A DNA stretch of 64,000 nt, taken from Ischnura elegans. Taxonomy: Eukaryota; Arthropoda; Insecta; Odonata; Coenagrionidae. A model generated the notes under the pieces. The model searched no databases and had not been told where the DNA came from. It worked only from the letters and a program-made list of their open reading frames with translations. The DNA is taken from the NCBI RefSeq assembly GCF_921293095.1, contig NC_060253.1:95249073-95313072 (forward strand). The letters are read 5' to 3'. Position 1 is the first letter of the stretch. The number at the start of each line of letters is the position of its first letter. This document shows, one piece after another, positions 10,125 to 22,700 of this stretch. The translations under genes were made by a program, and so were the position numbers.

Positions 10125-12160
10125 TTAACTCCAAAAATCCTGCCCAAACAAGTATACCCTTCGCTCATTCAAAGACCTGTGTCGCTACTCAAAGGTCTTC
10201 ATTCAACGCAACTATGCTGAGTTCACCCAAAATGTCACCTCATCCATTACCATCAACCCAAGAAAATTTTGGTCCTTTGTAAAACACCACCGCAGTAAAC
10301 CTAGAATCCCTGAAATAGTTTCTTACGCTAATGCTAATGCTGTTGGAGAAAACAGAGCAATCCTCTTTCTCAAATTCTTCTCTGAATGCATGACGCCCCT
10401 CTCTTCCCCACCATTCACCCATGATCACTTCCCTGCACCCATTTCCAGTAACTGCCTCTCTGAAATCCGAACAGACCCGCTTGAAGTTCTTAAATATTTA
10501 CACAAAATTCCCCTTCAACGTTCACCAGGCCCTGATGGCCTGATCCGATTTGTTCGCAATTGGGCTGAATCACTCTCCATTCCTTTAACTTTGCTTTTAA
10601 ACCGCTGCTTTTCCCTTGGTATTTTTCCACCATACTGGAAAACTGCTAATTCTTCATTCATAATTCCGGGCCAAAAAATATTGCATCAAACTATATATCC
10701 ATCTCCTTACTTCCAGTTCTCTCTTATGTTTGTGAAAGAATAATCTTAAATCGACTCTACTACTTCACCTCCCCTCATCTCTCTGATAATCAACATGGTT
10801 TTCTTACGGACCGCTCATGCATGACCAACTTATCCATTTTTCAGCATAATGCCATAAACTCCATGAATAATAAATCACAGTTAGACACCATTTTCCTGGA
10901 TTTTTCCAAAGCTTTTGGCTCTATCAATCATAGCCTCCTCCTATACAAATTAGGTGAATAATTTAAGATTTCTAGTAATTTCAAGTCTCCTGTTTACCTT
11001 CCTCAGCAACGAACTCAAAGTGTTATTCTATCTGGTTTATCATCTCCTTGGTCTCCTCTGACATTTGGGGTTCCTCAGGGGAGTGTCCTTGGTCCTTACC
11101 TCTTTAACTTGTAAATTGATGATCTTGCCTCTCTGCTACCTTCTTCCCAAGCTCAAACTCTCCTTTATGCTGATGATTGTAAACTGTTCAACGAAATTCA
11201 AAAACCTTCCGATTGCCATGACCTACAAGATGCTTTATGTCAGACATTGAATTGGTGTAATGTCTGGAAACTTAAATTAAAGGCAGATAAATGTAGTTGA
11301 TGTTTATTTCCCTAAAAAAGATCACACATCAATTTGACTACACTGTTTTTAATCACTCTCTGAAACGTGTGTCAACATCTAAGGACCTAGGCATTATCAC
11401 TGGCGATAAATTAAATTTTTCTACGCACATACAATCCATCAAGTCCAAAGCAATGTCCCTCTTAGGCCTCCAGTACCGTTTTACTGAAATTAAAGACCCC
11501 CAAGCACTTAGAACTTTTTTTCCTCTATCATTCTTCCAATTCTTACCTACTCTTGTCCCATCTGGTCTATCTCTTCACAAACCAACCTCTCATCCCTGGA
11601 CTGTGTCAGCAATTTCTTTGCCAAAATAGTAAAAATAGATTACCACATTTACGCAACATGTCCACTAATGCTATTCTCTCCTCCCTCTTCATCCCTAATC
11701 TCACTACCCATAAGCTCACAGCTGATTTAAAACTTATTTATAAGATTCTCAATTCCACCATCAACTGCCCTGCATTGCTCTCTTTTATCAATTTTAAAGT
11801 TCCACCCCGCCCTACCCGTTCTTATCCCCTAATCCATATGCCCATTCTGAGACTTTCACTTACTTAACGTTTGTTTTTCTACCGCATTACTTCTGTGTTG
11901 AACTCACTCCCTCCACACGTCGACCCCTTTGCACTTCCATTAAAATCCTTCATAATCCTTTCCTTATCCCATCTATCACCGAAGTAGGCTGTGCCTGCAG
12001 ATTATTGTTGTCCTTTTGTTTTTGTAGATGTAATTATTGTTTTCTACTTGTTATATTGTCTCTTTGTCCTCTAAGTTAAGCATTGTAAACTGGCTACTAT
12101 AAAATGGCAACTATATGCTGTATGTGGTTCTCTTTCTTTATAATATTTTTTTTTTTTAAT
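10125..12160 (+). mobile_element. Jockey/CR1-group LINE, degraded
   Basis: Frames on the plus strand carry ordered reverse-transcriptase landmarks: SPGPDGLI (about 10525), [19 protein letters not shown] (about 10600), NQHGFLTDRSCMTNL (about 10790), DTIFLDFSKAF (about 10890), GVPQGSVLGP (about 11070), the catalytic box YADDCKLF (about 11170), and the thumb/C-terminal KDLGIITGDKLNFSTHI (about 11385). Several frameshifts and stops make it inactive. The end is near a T-run at 12150. A copy of the same family lies inverted in CSTF1 intron 6. Confidence 0.88.
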
Positions 12161-12821
12161 TGTTGACATTATTTTGGCTAGCATAGCAATGCAGGGGGGA
12201 TAAAAGACATTACCATGGAAACTATGTACTTGGGTAGACAAGGGGTCAAAATTTCATTGAAATATATGTAGTGGTTTCTGAGCTATGAATTTTTACCTTG
12301 CACCCTGCACTCTGGAATCCCACCACAACCACTTCTGAGCAAACATCTCTAACTTCAACCCCTCATATCTTGCAAACTATGAGAGTGAGGGAGGAAATAT
12401 TTTTCAAGGGTCATTAGGCAGGTGATAGCAGCTAATGACAAAAATTACCATTGAAATCTAAATCAGTGGGTGTCATTTTGAAAATTTCTGGGTGATTTGA
12501 CGTGGAATAACCGTAAACCAAAGAATTCATTTAGACCACTCCTCCACAGGCTTTAATACCTTTTTTTTAAACTAGTTGGAATGTGGAGGTTATATTGAGA
12601 AGAAGAACTTCAATGTTGTCAGCTTTTGTGAATCATTGCATTTCTTGATGTACTGGCCCTTTTCTATAACAAACTTCTGCTATCTTTGCCAGCTTTTTGA
12701 ATGATCACATCTTTGGAAGCTTAAGTACATTTAAGAACTGTAAAAACAATTAGTTAACAATAATTTTAATAAATATGTACATTTCAAAGGCATGTTTTCA
12801 GAGGAATGTTTTCCAATTGCC

Positions 12822-13446
12822 TTAACACTAGAACCGCTGAACTTTCCAACCCCACCAAAACCGCAGCATGGGACTTTTTCGTCCCATTGACAAAATACGT
12901 TGATCCTGTCATGTTTGAGTACAATTGACGGTTTTTTTGTGGTTTGAGTGAAAAAAACACGTTTTAAGTAATGTTTAATGTTTAAATGTGCTGCAAGGCG
13001 AAGCATGTTGGTTGCAAGCTCAGACCTGCAGACGTGCCGGGCAGAGGTGACGCGGCCGGCACTGCGTGAGTAGGCGGCCGGCGTAATGCACAGATTATTC
13101 CCTTCTGCGCTTCTAACTCGCAGAATAACGATATCTGTGCATCGATCGCCTTTGAAATAAACTGTTATTATGCTAAGTACAAAATAAGTGTACAAAAAAA
13201 ACTGAAATTGTATGTTTTCCCCATATGGGACAAAAAAGTCCCATCCCGTAGTTCTAGGTAAATCGTCGTTTTTCTTGCGAACCAAACATCGTAGAATATT
13301 TTCGATATGACCAATTGAAAGAGCATAAAAAATGAGTGGAAGTCAATAAATTTCAAAGGCATCAAACCACTAGTACATGAATGGCAAACATTTGCACTAG
13401 AACCGCAGATGGGACAAAAAAGACCCATCTGCAGTTCTAGTGTTAA
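12822..13446. mobile_element. TTAA (piggyBac-like) MITE with a terminal hairpin
   Basis: TTAA at 12822-12825 and 13443-13446 flank CACTAGAACCGC on the left and its inverse GCAGTTCTAGTG on the right, as expected for piggyBac-type insertion. Near the right end CACTAGAACCGCAGATGGG (13394-13412) and its inverse (13424-13442, one mismatch) form a 19-bp hairpin. Internal GGGAC-T-run-GTCCC motifs repeat (near 12867, 13226, 13412). No transposase is present; the long minus-strand frame here is a composition artefact. Confidence 0.85.
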
Positions 13447-13547
13447 CCTATTTATTCATCCTTTATACCATAAGTTATTCACCAAGACAAATTAAAAATT
13501 CTAACATTCTATTTTTTCAATGAAATTAGAGTGTGAGTGATATTGGG

Positions 13548-14417
13548 CAACCTGACAAGTAATACAATAGGGTGGTTTCCTATTATTTTTTTATTGCCTA
13601 AATCGAAAGATTATTACTCCTGGAGTACGTATTTCACGCTTTTAGATTTTTAAATGATGATATCTATTTTTCGCGATTAAATGAATAGTGAAAATTTTCA
13701 AGCGCGCGAAAACGCGACGCGTAAGTATGAATGCCGGGAAATCTCCCCGTGTGACGTATTTCTGGTTCCCGCTGCCGCCCTGTGAGGTGACCTTGAGGCG
13801 AGTTGAGCGCTGATACGACACAGGCTGCTAGCGGGTAGCTGAGTACCCTGCTGGCTGGTAGCGCTTGGCTTAAATAAGGATTATTAATACTTTATCAAAT
13901 GAAGAAAACTTTCCGACCTTAGCCAGTTTTCTGATTTGTGAATGAAAAACTTTGCTGTTTCTACAATTTGGAACTTTATTTTCCTGACTAGTTTCGATAG
14001 TCAGGAAAATAAAGTTCCAAATTGTAGAAACAGCAAAGTTTTTCATTCAAAAATCAGTAAGATGGATTTCTACAACGTGAAGGCCTCTACTATTCAGTGC
14101 ATTAGCCAGTTTTAATAAGTGATTATTAAGACATGTTTCCCTGAGCTCTGCGCCTCATGCATGCATTGGTAACCTCGAACGATGTATAACTCCTATCTTC
14201 TCGTATAGAAACTAGGTCCCTGTGACGTCACGTGGAGTGGCATCGCATGGGCGCCAATCTGGCCCTTTTCAAATGAGGATAAAAATGGACCATTGCCATT
14301 CGTCTAAACCGGTATTTCTAAAACGAAATAATTTGTACATTATGAATACAGTAATGGTGGGTAACGAATCACAATCAATGCCTTTCATTTTCTTTGATGA
14401 AGGAAACTACCCTATTA
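13548..14417 (+). mobile_element. Short TIR element (copy 1), interrupted by a Penelope palindrome
   Basis: Termini AATAGGGTGGTTTCCT and, inverted, AATAGGGTAGTTTCCT. The whole body matches 50735-51400 on the other strand, where the same element splits a Harbinger transposase. It contains a short frame (14222-14410; MTSRG...GRQSG then VGNESQSMPF) shared by both copies. A 171-bp palindrome with 12-bp flanking repeats is inserted at 13931-14101. The target duplication is unclear, so the superfamily is not assigned. Confidence 0.75.
13931..14101. mobile_element. Small palindromic Penelope-like remnant with 12-bp target duplication
   Basis: TTAGCCAGTTTT flanks both sides (13919-13930, 14102-14113); the undisturbed site is seen once in copy 2 near 51030-51045. 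The arms, containing AATAAAGTTCCAAATTGTAG and its inverse, meet at CTGACTAGTTTCGATAGTCAG. The right end, read in reverse, starts TGCACTGAATAGTAGAGGCC, matching the left end of the larger palindrome at 4948. Only the 3' UTR part of the parent element remains. Confidence 0.85.
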
Positions 14418-15531
14418 TCACTTTCAGAAGCAAGAAATCAGGTGACATATTGATGGAAGACAACTAGATTGTGACAGTGATGTTCACTCATGATTAATAT
14501 TTTTTTCTTCAATCCTTCCTATTATGTCCGTTTTCTTTAGTTGTTCACAATCATAAAAGTTAAGCATGAGGCAAATATGAAATTACTGTGATGTCACATC
14601 ACCCATGATGCAATTTTGTTGTGTATTTGTGGCTGATAGAATAGTAGGTGATTTTACATTGTGCTTGTAGTTTGCAGTTTTCTTTCCTTCACTATAATAT
14701 TTTTAAAAGCATTTAAAGACACTCTTGACTTTTTAGGTAAAGACTTGAAGTTTCTATTTTTTTGTAATATAATTGCACACCTGAAAATATACCCTGCGTG
14801 CACCTACAAATGGATTGAGATTAAGCCCATACCTACCTAAATAGCAGTCTTATTTACTCACAATTACTGGCTAAATGTCCAGTAGATGGAGTAAAACAGT
14901 GTTTTCACGACGTTCAATCATTTGTGAAACATTTTGATAGCACTAAATTATTTTCAATGGAGAATTATCAAATTTTCTACAGCATGACACACGTGAAAGA
15001 GACATAAATTTGATGAATCAAGCTCTATTACATTAGTCTTAACGAAACTTGAATATCACTGTTTCAATTAGCCCTCGCTTTTGATGGAACAAATTAGGAG
15101 CGTTAATTGCGGAGTGGGTGTACACAAATCCTCTTGGCACTCTAATTAGAAACTTTAAGGAAAAAATTTACATCAACTCATTTTCCTCAGAACAGATTAG
15201 TACAGAGATATTTTTGCAACCGAATGTTGATGCACTATTGATATCATTAAATCTTTCAAACACCTAATAGTGTTCTTATGGCATTCTTTCAAATTGCACA
15301 TACCAACAACTGGACAGTTAGACGAGGAAATAAATAACTCAGTGCTGATATTTTAGCGATATTAATTTCCTCCAATCCCTGAAGTACCATTTCCCACCCA
15401 CACATTATGGTTCTTAAAATCCCTAAGTGGAAAATATCTCTTGTGTAACACCAATTGCCCATAGCCAAATACGAAGGCATTTTATGAAAAAATATTTTGT
15501 CGGCATAAATTAGAACTTCATTAAGAAGGAA
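14418..15531. other. Intergenic stretch, nothing recognised
   Basis: AT-rich sequence between the TIR element and the 3' end of PFDN4, with only short unrecognised frames. Confidence 0.5.
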
Positions 15532-15537
15532 TTTATT
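15532..15537 (-). terminator. Poly(A) signal of PFDN4
   Basis: AATAAA on the minus strand, 52 nt beyond the PFDN4 stop codon. Confidence 0.6.
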
Positions 15538-15588
15538 AAAAATTTAAATAAAATTCAATATTAACGCACTTTTCAATAAACAAACAAA

Positions 15589-16262
15589 TTAATCTTCGTC
15601 AGCCTCAAGATTGATATGACTCCCAAATTTACCATACAGCTGTGATTTCAAATCAGACATGACATCTTTAAGCTTGCTGCAGTCTTCCTCGAGTTGCTCA
15701 ATTGTTGATTTGAAGTTTGTCTTGGCTTCTTCCAACGTATTCTAGAAATTAGTTTAACTTAAATTAGCCATTTGTGTCTTTCGTCAACCAATTTCATTCG
15801 CCAAAAAAATGAACAGCATGGAAACGAACCTTAGTGCTCTCCAAGTCTTGATAAACAAACACCTCTCCGACAAGGTAAGCAATCTTCTCATCATCATCCA
15901 TCAGCTCAAGTTCTTCACATGCATCCTCCAAGTTCTTGAGTTCATTCTGAAGAGAATTACCAACATTATAGCAAACCTTCCCGTCAATGTAACTTGAACT
16001 TAGGAAACGTCATTCGGAACTAATCATCCCACCTGTTTTGACTTCAATTCCTCCTTCAAATACTCTAACTTCGCGTTGTGTCGGGCGAACTTGTTAATTT
16101 TTTGCTGATCCTCGTACGTTATGTGGACATCGGAATCCTGAAACATAGGTTTCATATACAGAACACTGAAGGTCTCTAACTGTAATCATTTGAAATATTA
16201 TACACGTGTATGGTTACCGGTTGAAATGATCCTTTTGATAATGTTGCTCCTGCTGCTGCCAT
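15589..16262 (-). CDS. PFDN4: Prefoldin subunit 4 (4 exons, complete)
   Basis: Exons in transcription order 16262-16218, 16137-16033, 15946-15830 and 15741-15589 join in phase to 139 residues (human 134). The protein starts MAAAGATLSKGSFQP and continues DVHITYEDQQKINKFARHN (N-terminal coiled coil). It then has NLEDACEELELMDDDEKIAY and VGEVFVYQDLE (the beta-hairpin zone), and the second coiled coil ending QLYGKFGSHINLEADED, the family signature end. Prefoldin 4 is a beta-type subunit of the hexameric co-chaperone that hands unfolded actin and tubulin to the CCT chaperonin in the cytosol (family knowledge). The donor of intron 3 is GTTCGT, weaker than the usual GTAAGT. The gene is divergent from TMX3 across a 472-bp spacer. 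Confidence 0.96.
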
Positions 16263-16734
16263 TTCCAGGTAATTTGCGCGATTATTTCTTTATTATAATC
16301 GAAATTTAACAGCGTTGTTTCAAACCTTATTTGGCTGCACTTCCCGTGTGGGCTGGTGTGGGCGATTGAAGCGGCGAGTGAAAGGAATTTTATATCGTCG
16401 CTTTGTTGTTTTGAAATTGAACAACGAAATCCGCTTGTTTGGTCTGTTTGTTTTGATGATCGATAAAGGGGATAATTCATTTAAGTTTCCTTTAATTCAT
16501 TTTTGGATTATGCTTGTGAATATGTGAAATAATTTTTTAGTACTGTCACCACTAAGTATCCAATTCGAGGTTATTAGTACCGTCGAAGTGCTAATCAATT
16601 AAATTATCGACCTGTCATGAAGTTGCCCTACACATTCTATTCAAGATTTTGGTGCACAGTGGAGACGTATTCACTCATAATTTTTACTTATAAATACCCA
16701 TGTGTGTCTGGGTAATGTTAGCAGTGAGTTAGAA
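16263..16734. promoter_or_regulatory. Divergent promoter region between PFDN4 and TMX3
   Basis: Only 472 bp separate the two start codons, which point away from each other, so the promoters must share this spacer. On the TMX3 side TATAAATA lies at 16689-16696, about 30 bp before a GCAGTG initiator-like site (16721), leaving a 5' UTR of roughly 15 nt. I see no TATA on the PFDN4 side. Confidence 0.55.
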
Positions 16735-19700
16735 ATGGCATATGTGTGGAATCTAATTTTTGGCCTCGCCCTGTTGAATGGTAATTTCAAATTGCTCATG
16801 TTGCATGGTTAAATGAGCCGATATCTGTTCTTACAAGTGCAAATTCATGCTAAAATCCACTCAGTTTTTTTATGTAAGTTTCTTAAAAATTTTATTTTGC
16901 AGTATTCACAGATGCAGTTTTGGGATCAAGGGTTTTGGAGTTGAGTGACAGGTAAGCCTTTCTAAGTCCATTAATAAACTTTAATGTATTATGTTATATT
17001 TTATATTAATGAGGTGAATGAAATGGTTATGTGGAATATTAAAGTCTTTAGCCTGAAATTATTGTGGAATGAAAGCCATAAAATCTCAATTCCTCTTAGG
17101 ATATTGTATGGGATGAAGGCATGTAAGGTATCTTTGACTGATAAAAATCGAATGTAGAAAATATCTCCCAAAATTTATCTCTTACAGTTAAAGATACAGC
17201 TGCAGTTGACCTAGTCATTGAGAGTAGCTATAGCTCTGCGAGCCGCATAAATTTTCTCAGCGTTCTCTTTTTCAAGATAAATATAGCCCCAACATTTATA
17301 TATTATTTAGTTATTATTTCTTTTCTATAAAAAGTGTTGAATTCATTTTATATCTACTTCTTGTTCATTCTCTACCATGAAGCCTTCTATCTTCTTTACA
17401 GATTTCTGGAAATACGGAAGGATGGGCAGTGGCTTGTTATGGTAAATATCTTAGTCTTATGGTTTCTTCATGTGATCTGCATTGATTGATTTGGTTAGAT
17501 CAATTTCTAATGTCTTCGTGCTTGTGTTATATTTCTTTCCTTTTATCTTTTCCCCCTGCAGTTTTATGCACCTTGGTGTGCTCATTGTAAGAGATTGGAG
17601 CCCATTTGGGCTCATGTCGCTCAATCATTGCATAATACCAACATCAGGGTTGGAAGAGTGGATTGTACAAGGTTCACCAGTATGGCATCTGAGTTTGGTG
17701 TATCAGGATTTCCCACCATTATGTTGTAAGTTCTATACTTCAGTCAATATTTTCCATTGAAAGCTCATTACCTGGCTAACTATTAATGAAACTCACATTT
17801 TCCATGCACCTGTATCATATACCAAGTTCTATGCTAATTACTAAAAATTATTTAGCTGTGCCCCAGGCATTGTAAATATTTTTGCTGTAGTATTGATGCA
17901 TCTGTCTCGATTCTAATACATTTTATATTCTTTATTTTAACCCTTAATTTTTAGCCTCAAAGGTGAGCGGAAGTATGTCTTCAAGGCTGACCGAACCAAA
18001 GAAGAAATTGTTAATTTTGCCATAAGGATGTCAGGACCACCAGTTCAACAAATCACACGCCCAGAAAGCATTGATAATTTGAAAGCCTCCAATCCCTTGT
18101 TTTTTGTTTATGTAGGTAATCCACATGGACCTTTATGGGTAAGTAATTTGCAAACTTATTATATTTACATGTTGTGATAAACTTATTGGGATTTTAAGCA
18201 TTTCCTGTTAAAATAATGATAAATGGAGATTGAATGAGTATTTACTAATGGTCTTAGAATTTCATTCATTACTTTATTTTTTGTTATTTTGAAATTTGAG
18301 TTATCTCCATATAATCATGGCAATCCAATAGCTATATACCAACTAAAACTGGCTCTTTTCCAATTAGCATTTTGTGTGTATTTTCCCTTGCAGCTTTCCT
18401 CCCCTCCTTACCTTATTTCCCTTAAGTGTAAGTCAGGTTCGTTTTGTCTGCTTTGTTTCCTGGCTGAAGTTACATGTTTGGATGCCGGCAAACAAAATCT
18501 AAAGGCCTGTTTACACCATACGATAACACGTATGAGTTAATGTACGTTTGCGTGAATGATTTTTGTGGACCGGAAGGGAACATGTACGAATGCATGAACC
18601 AAATTAGAACAGGTTCTATTTTCTGTGCATGCAATCGCACAAGTTGGGTGGTGACACGGTGCATTTTGGCGTTCATTCTCGCGTTCATACATTTAGACAT
18701 TAACCCGTATGTGTTAATGTACCGTGTAAACAGGCCTTAATGATTTACTGCACCTTCCATTAACTTAGCTAATGAATGCATGTTCATGTTAGGATAATGA
18801 AATACATTGTGGTTCCACATAAATTTATTCCTGTAAGACCCAGGTTTCATTGTGGCACATCATTGTCAAAGGACGAGTAAAATAAATGTATTTGATGAGG
18901 GAGGTTTTCATACTAAAAAAGTTGGAAAGGTTGGTTGGAAAAGTTGAAAAGGAGGTTGGAAATATTTGAGTTCTGATGAGGTTAGAGGATTTAGGACAGA
19001 AATTATGAAATGTAACTGTAGAAAAAAATGGAGTGTCAGAAGATAGGTGCCCATAGGCTAGTTAATGGTCTACTTTGCAGATGTGTGGTGGATAGTTGCC
19101 TCATGGGAAAAAAATTGGTAGGGGGACGGCTGAAGCCCCCAAGCTACCTGGTCATGTATCTAGCGGGTGAAATGCATTCCTGCACTATGGATTGAGATGG
19201 TGAAATGGCAAGTTAAGATCAGTAATGGGAAATATTAGGTTTGATAACACAACTTGTAGACTCAAGAATTTAATGTGACCTTAATCTGAGAGGCTCTTTG
19301 GGGCTCAGCTATATGTTGTCATCTGAGTGTTTATAGGAAAGTCGCATTCTGAGGAACTTTAACTCCCCTCACCCTCACTTGCTATGGCCCCACCCCTCAC
19401 CCTCTACTGAGTAAAGAAGGGCTTGTAACTGCTGATCAGAAGCTCTCATAGTGTGTGAAATTTTGAGAAAATTAACGGAGCAATCAGGCTCTGATGGATT
19501 TCCATCATACCATTCATCCATTCCAACTTATTTTGTGAGGTACATGGCAACAATGAATAACCTTCCACAATTCGAAATGATGGGAAAGCCTGCGATCATT
19601 CTTCAATGAAATACCTTGCTCTTGTGTGCATAATTTCTTGCTCTGAAATCCAGCCAGTGTGTTTCCAACAGTTCCCTGGATGAGTTGATTTGTAGAACAT

Positions 19701-22700
19701 GCATGTAGTTGCTGGACCATTGGGGACTGTAGTTCTCCCCTATGGTTAAGTCTTGTTTTCTAATCAAATGTATTAATGTGAGTCCCATCGTCTGTCCTCA
19801 ATAATTGCTTCCATTCCAATGTTTGATGGTAAAATTCTCTTGATTGGTGTTTCTTGAAAGTATAAGTAATCGTTCTAGATTTAAAGTTGTGGAATTTTGT
19901 TTTATTCTTAAGAAAAGAACTTTTTTCGAGCCACTCTCATAATTTATAAATAATAAGTTTATCGGTCAATTTACAAAAGTATAGATTTCAACTTTTTCCT
20001 AAGTTTTTTTTTAGTATGAGTGTGATGGAAAATGACACTAAAATTAACACTTGTAGATGTCTGAAGGCAAGAAATTCCAAATGTCTATTGCAATACAAAA
20101 GATTAATGTCTCAGAAATCAGTTTTTCAGTTGACATAGGCAATACTCTATGGTAGAATAAGTGTTAACTCGTCATGTACATATTAACTGTTTTTCTGTAC
20201 CGTTAAGGGCCTAGAAATTTGAAAATGTGGGTTTTACGGCTGAAAGGTTGCACTTCCTGACAAAGTGATGAAGGTCCATTGAAAGGAGAGTTGTTTAGGC
20301 TATTTTTTTTTGTCCTCTCATTATAAACCTTCATTGTTTACAGGCCTTAGCTATGGCTCAACGGGTAGTTTGATGCGGGAAGTTGCTTTAGTTTCTCTTT
20401 TTGTGATTTATTACCTCCATTTCACAAACCCTCAACAATTGCCCACCGAATCAAATCCACTCATCTAGTAGCCTTAGTAGTACTAGATGAGTGGATTTTA
20501 TTCGGTGGGCAATTGTTGAGTGTTTGTGCAGTGGAGGTATCCATATACTAAAATTTAGTGCTCCTTCGGAGCAGTTGGACATTCCTTTTAAAATCACTGA
20601 TTAAAAAATAAGTGTGGGAGTAACTAAAATAATATTACTAATGTTTAACTTATTGTTAGTTGAAGCATGGAATCAAACATATGCTATTAATGTATTTACC
20701 AATGTGCAAAATGAGTTATTTCTCTCTATTAAATTCTTTTTTAGGAATCTTTCTATTCTGTAGCAGAAAAATTCCAGCCTTATGGCTTTTTCTATGCAGT
20801 TTCCGAGGAAATAGCCAGAAAGGTAATCAATCATTTCTTCTCATGTAACTTTATTTCCAATTTCCTGGGTACAATGTTTTTTAAGTAATTTCTTAGAATC
20901 ATGCTGTTAACTCTGCTGGACTACAGGTACATGTTAGTGAATAAATGGGATTTAAATGAACTCAGATATTTATTGTGATAAAATCACCAATATGAGCACT
21001 GATTGCACTCACTGATGATCGGAAAAAATGCAGGGGGTTTAATGGGCCTTCTCAGCTGAAAGGTGGTGTGTGCAAGTGCTATGATCTATTTCAAATATCT
21101 TTGCGATGTGCATTTCGTGCAAGCTCGGAATGTTTCAAGCGGCATCGAAGAAGGAGGTGGGACGAGCAACTCTATGGATGTGCAATGAGTAGGGGTGGCA
21201 TTAGAAACTAAACAAAAGTCAAAAACAGTAAAATTTCAATACTTTTGTTCCCGGAAGCGAAATGTAGGAACAAAACGAAATGGATTTAAACCCGGGGAGC
21301 TAAACTCAGGGTCGGTCCAAAGGGACCACGCGCTTCACCTTCGAAGAGTTTAGTTTCGACCCACACACCGAGTATGAAGTATGGTTGAATAAAGTAGAGG
21401 TTCAGCCTACCGCCATTATATGCATGGGACACTCATATTCTTACCACTATCAGGAGAACGGTCAATGCAAACTGGCCAATATATTTTTAAGCTCAATGTT
21501 TTAACCTCTCTACACGTATGTCAAACATAATGGGTCGAAAATATTCCCTCTTATCCCTCTCCACTCAACTTCTGGGATTGAAACTTAACTATGAGCAGCA
21601 GAGTTTCGATTAATTTAGTTTCATTCCTGGGAGTAAAGTGTCGTCCCAGGTCGAAACTAAACTCCTAGGTGATTTTAATTTCATGTAAACATTTTCGTTT
21701 TTTTTTTTTTCGTTTCACTTGCCATCCCTGGCAATGGGGAGAGAGAGGCAGGCATCGCTGTGTTACAAACATGCACCTATAGCACTTTTTGTCAATTGTC
21801 CTCTTCATCATTATGGCATCTCTTGTACCCCTTCTTTGTGTGATGCCAAATTTTTCCTTACCTACGTTCTTTGTCAGTACTATTTGAAGTCTCAGGTTCA
21901 GAATTCTCAACAATATTTTATCCACAGGCAAAACCAGACTGATTATTCTGGGCTCCTCTTTCTTTCTGGTGCCTTCCTTTTTCAGAATTGAATTCATTAT
22001 TGTCTTTGCAAAGTCTGGTGGCATCATATATTTTGTTACTTAACTCTACTTTTTTGCCCCTCCTCTTATTAGACCTCAAAAATTCAAAAGGAAGCTCTTT
22101 TTTTCCAATTCTTTTCCATTGTTCATGTTTTTCATTGCTTTTTTATCACATATTTCAGAATTTTGGGTCCTTTCATGTTCTGCTTCCTCCAACTCAATAT
22201 CGCTATTGAATAAATCCATCTTCACTCTTGTCTCACACTGGTCTTCCGTTCACTCTCTCCATCTTTCCCTTATTTCTTAGTCCGAACAGATGTGTTTTCT
22301 ACATCTGCTCTTAATCAAACTCATTTTACTTTTTCCCTTAATTATCTTGTGTATTTGCATATTATACCAATTAATTTTTTATTGCAGCATGTTAAACTTA
22401 AAAGTGCCCCTGTGGTGTTCGTCTACAAGGAAAATATGTTCTACTTTTTTGATGGTAAGCTTCATTCTTTGTTATTTCCTAGCATAAGATTTAGCTTTTC
22501 TTCAAATTTTTCTCATTAGCCATCTATATATTAAATGTCGCTGGATATGATACAATATGCATATTTGTTGCCCTTACTTAAAAGACGTTTTTAATTGGAC
22601 TCATGTCAAAAGTAAACTCTTTTGTAACAAATTAGCTGTTGGAATTATAATTCAGTTGGCCTCGGGTAGTTCATGTTTATTGGCTTTTTTCTTCATAAGT

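Noticed and set aside
12731-13428. 184- and 86-residue minus-strand frames
   Set aside because: They lie across a TTAA MITE and its flank, show no domain and match no start or splice context.
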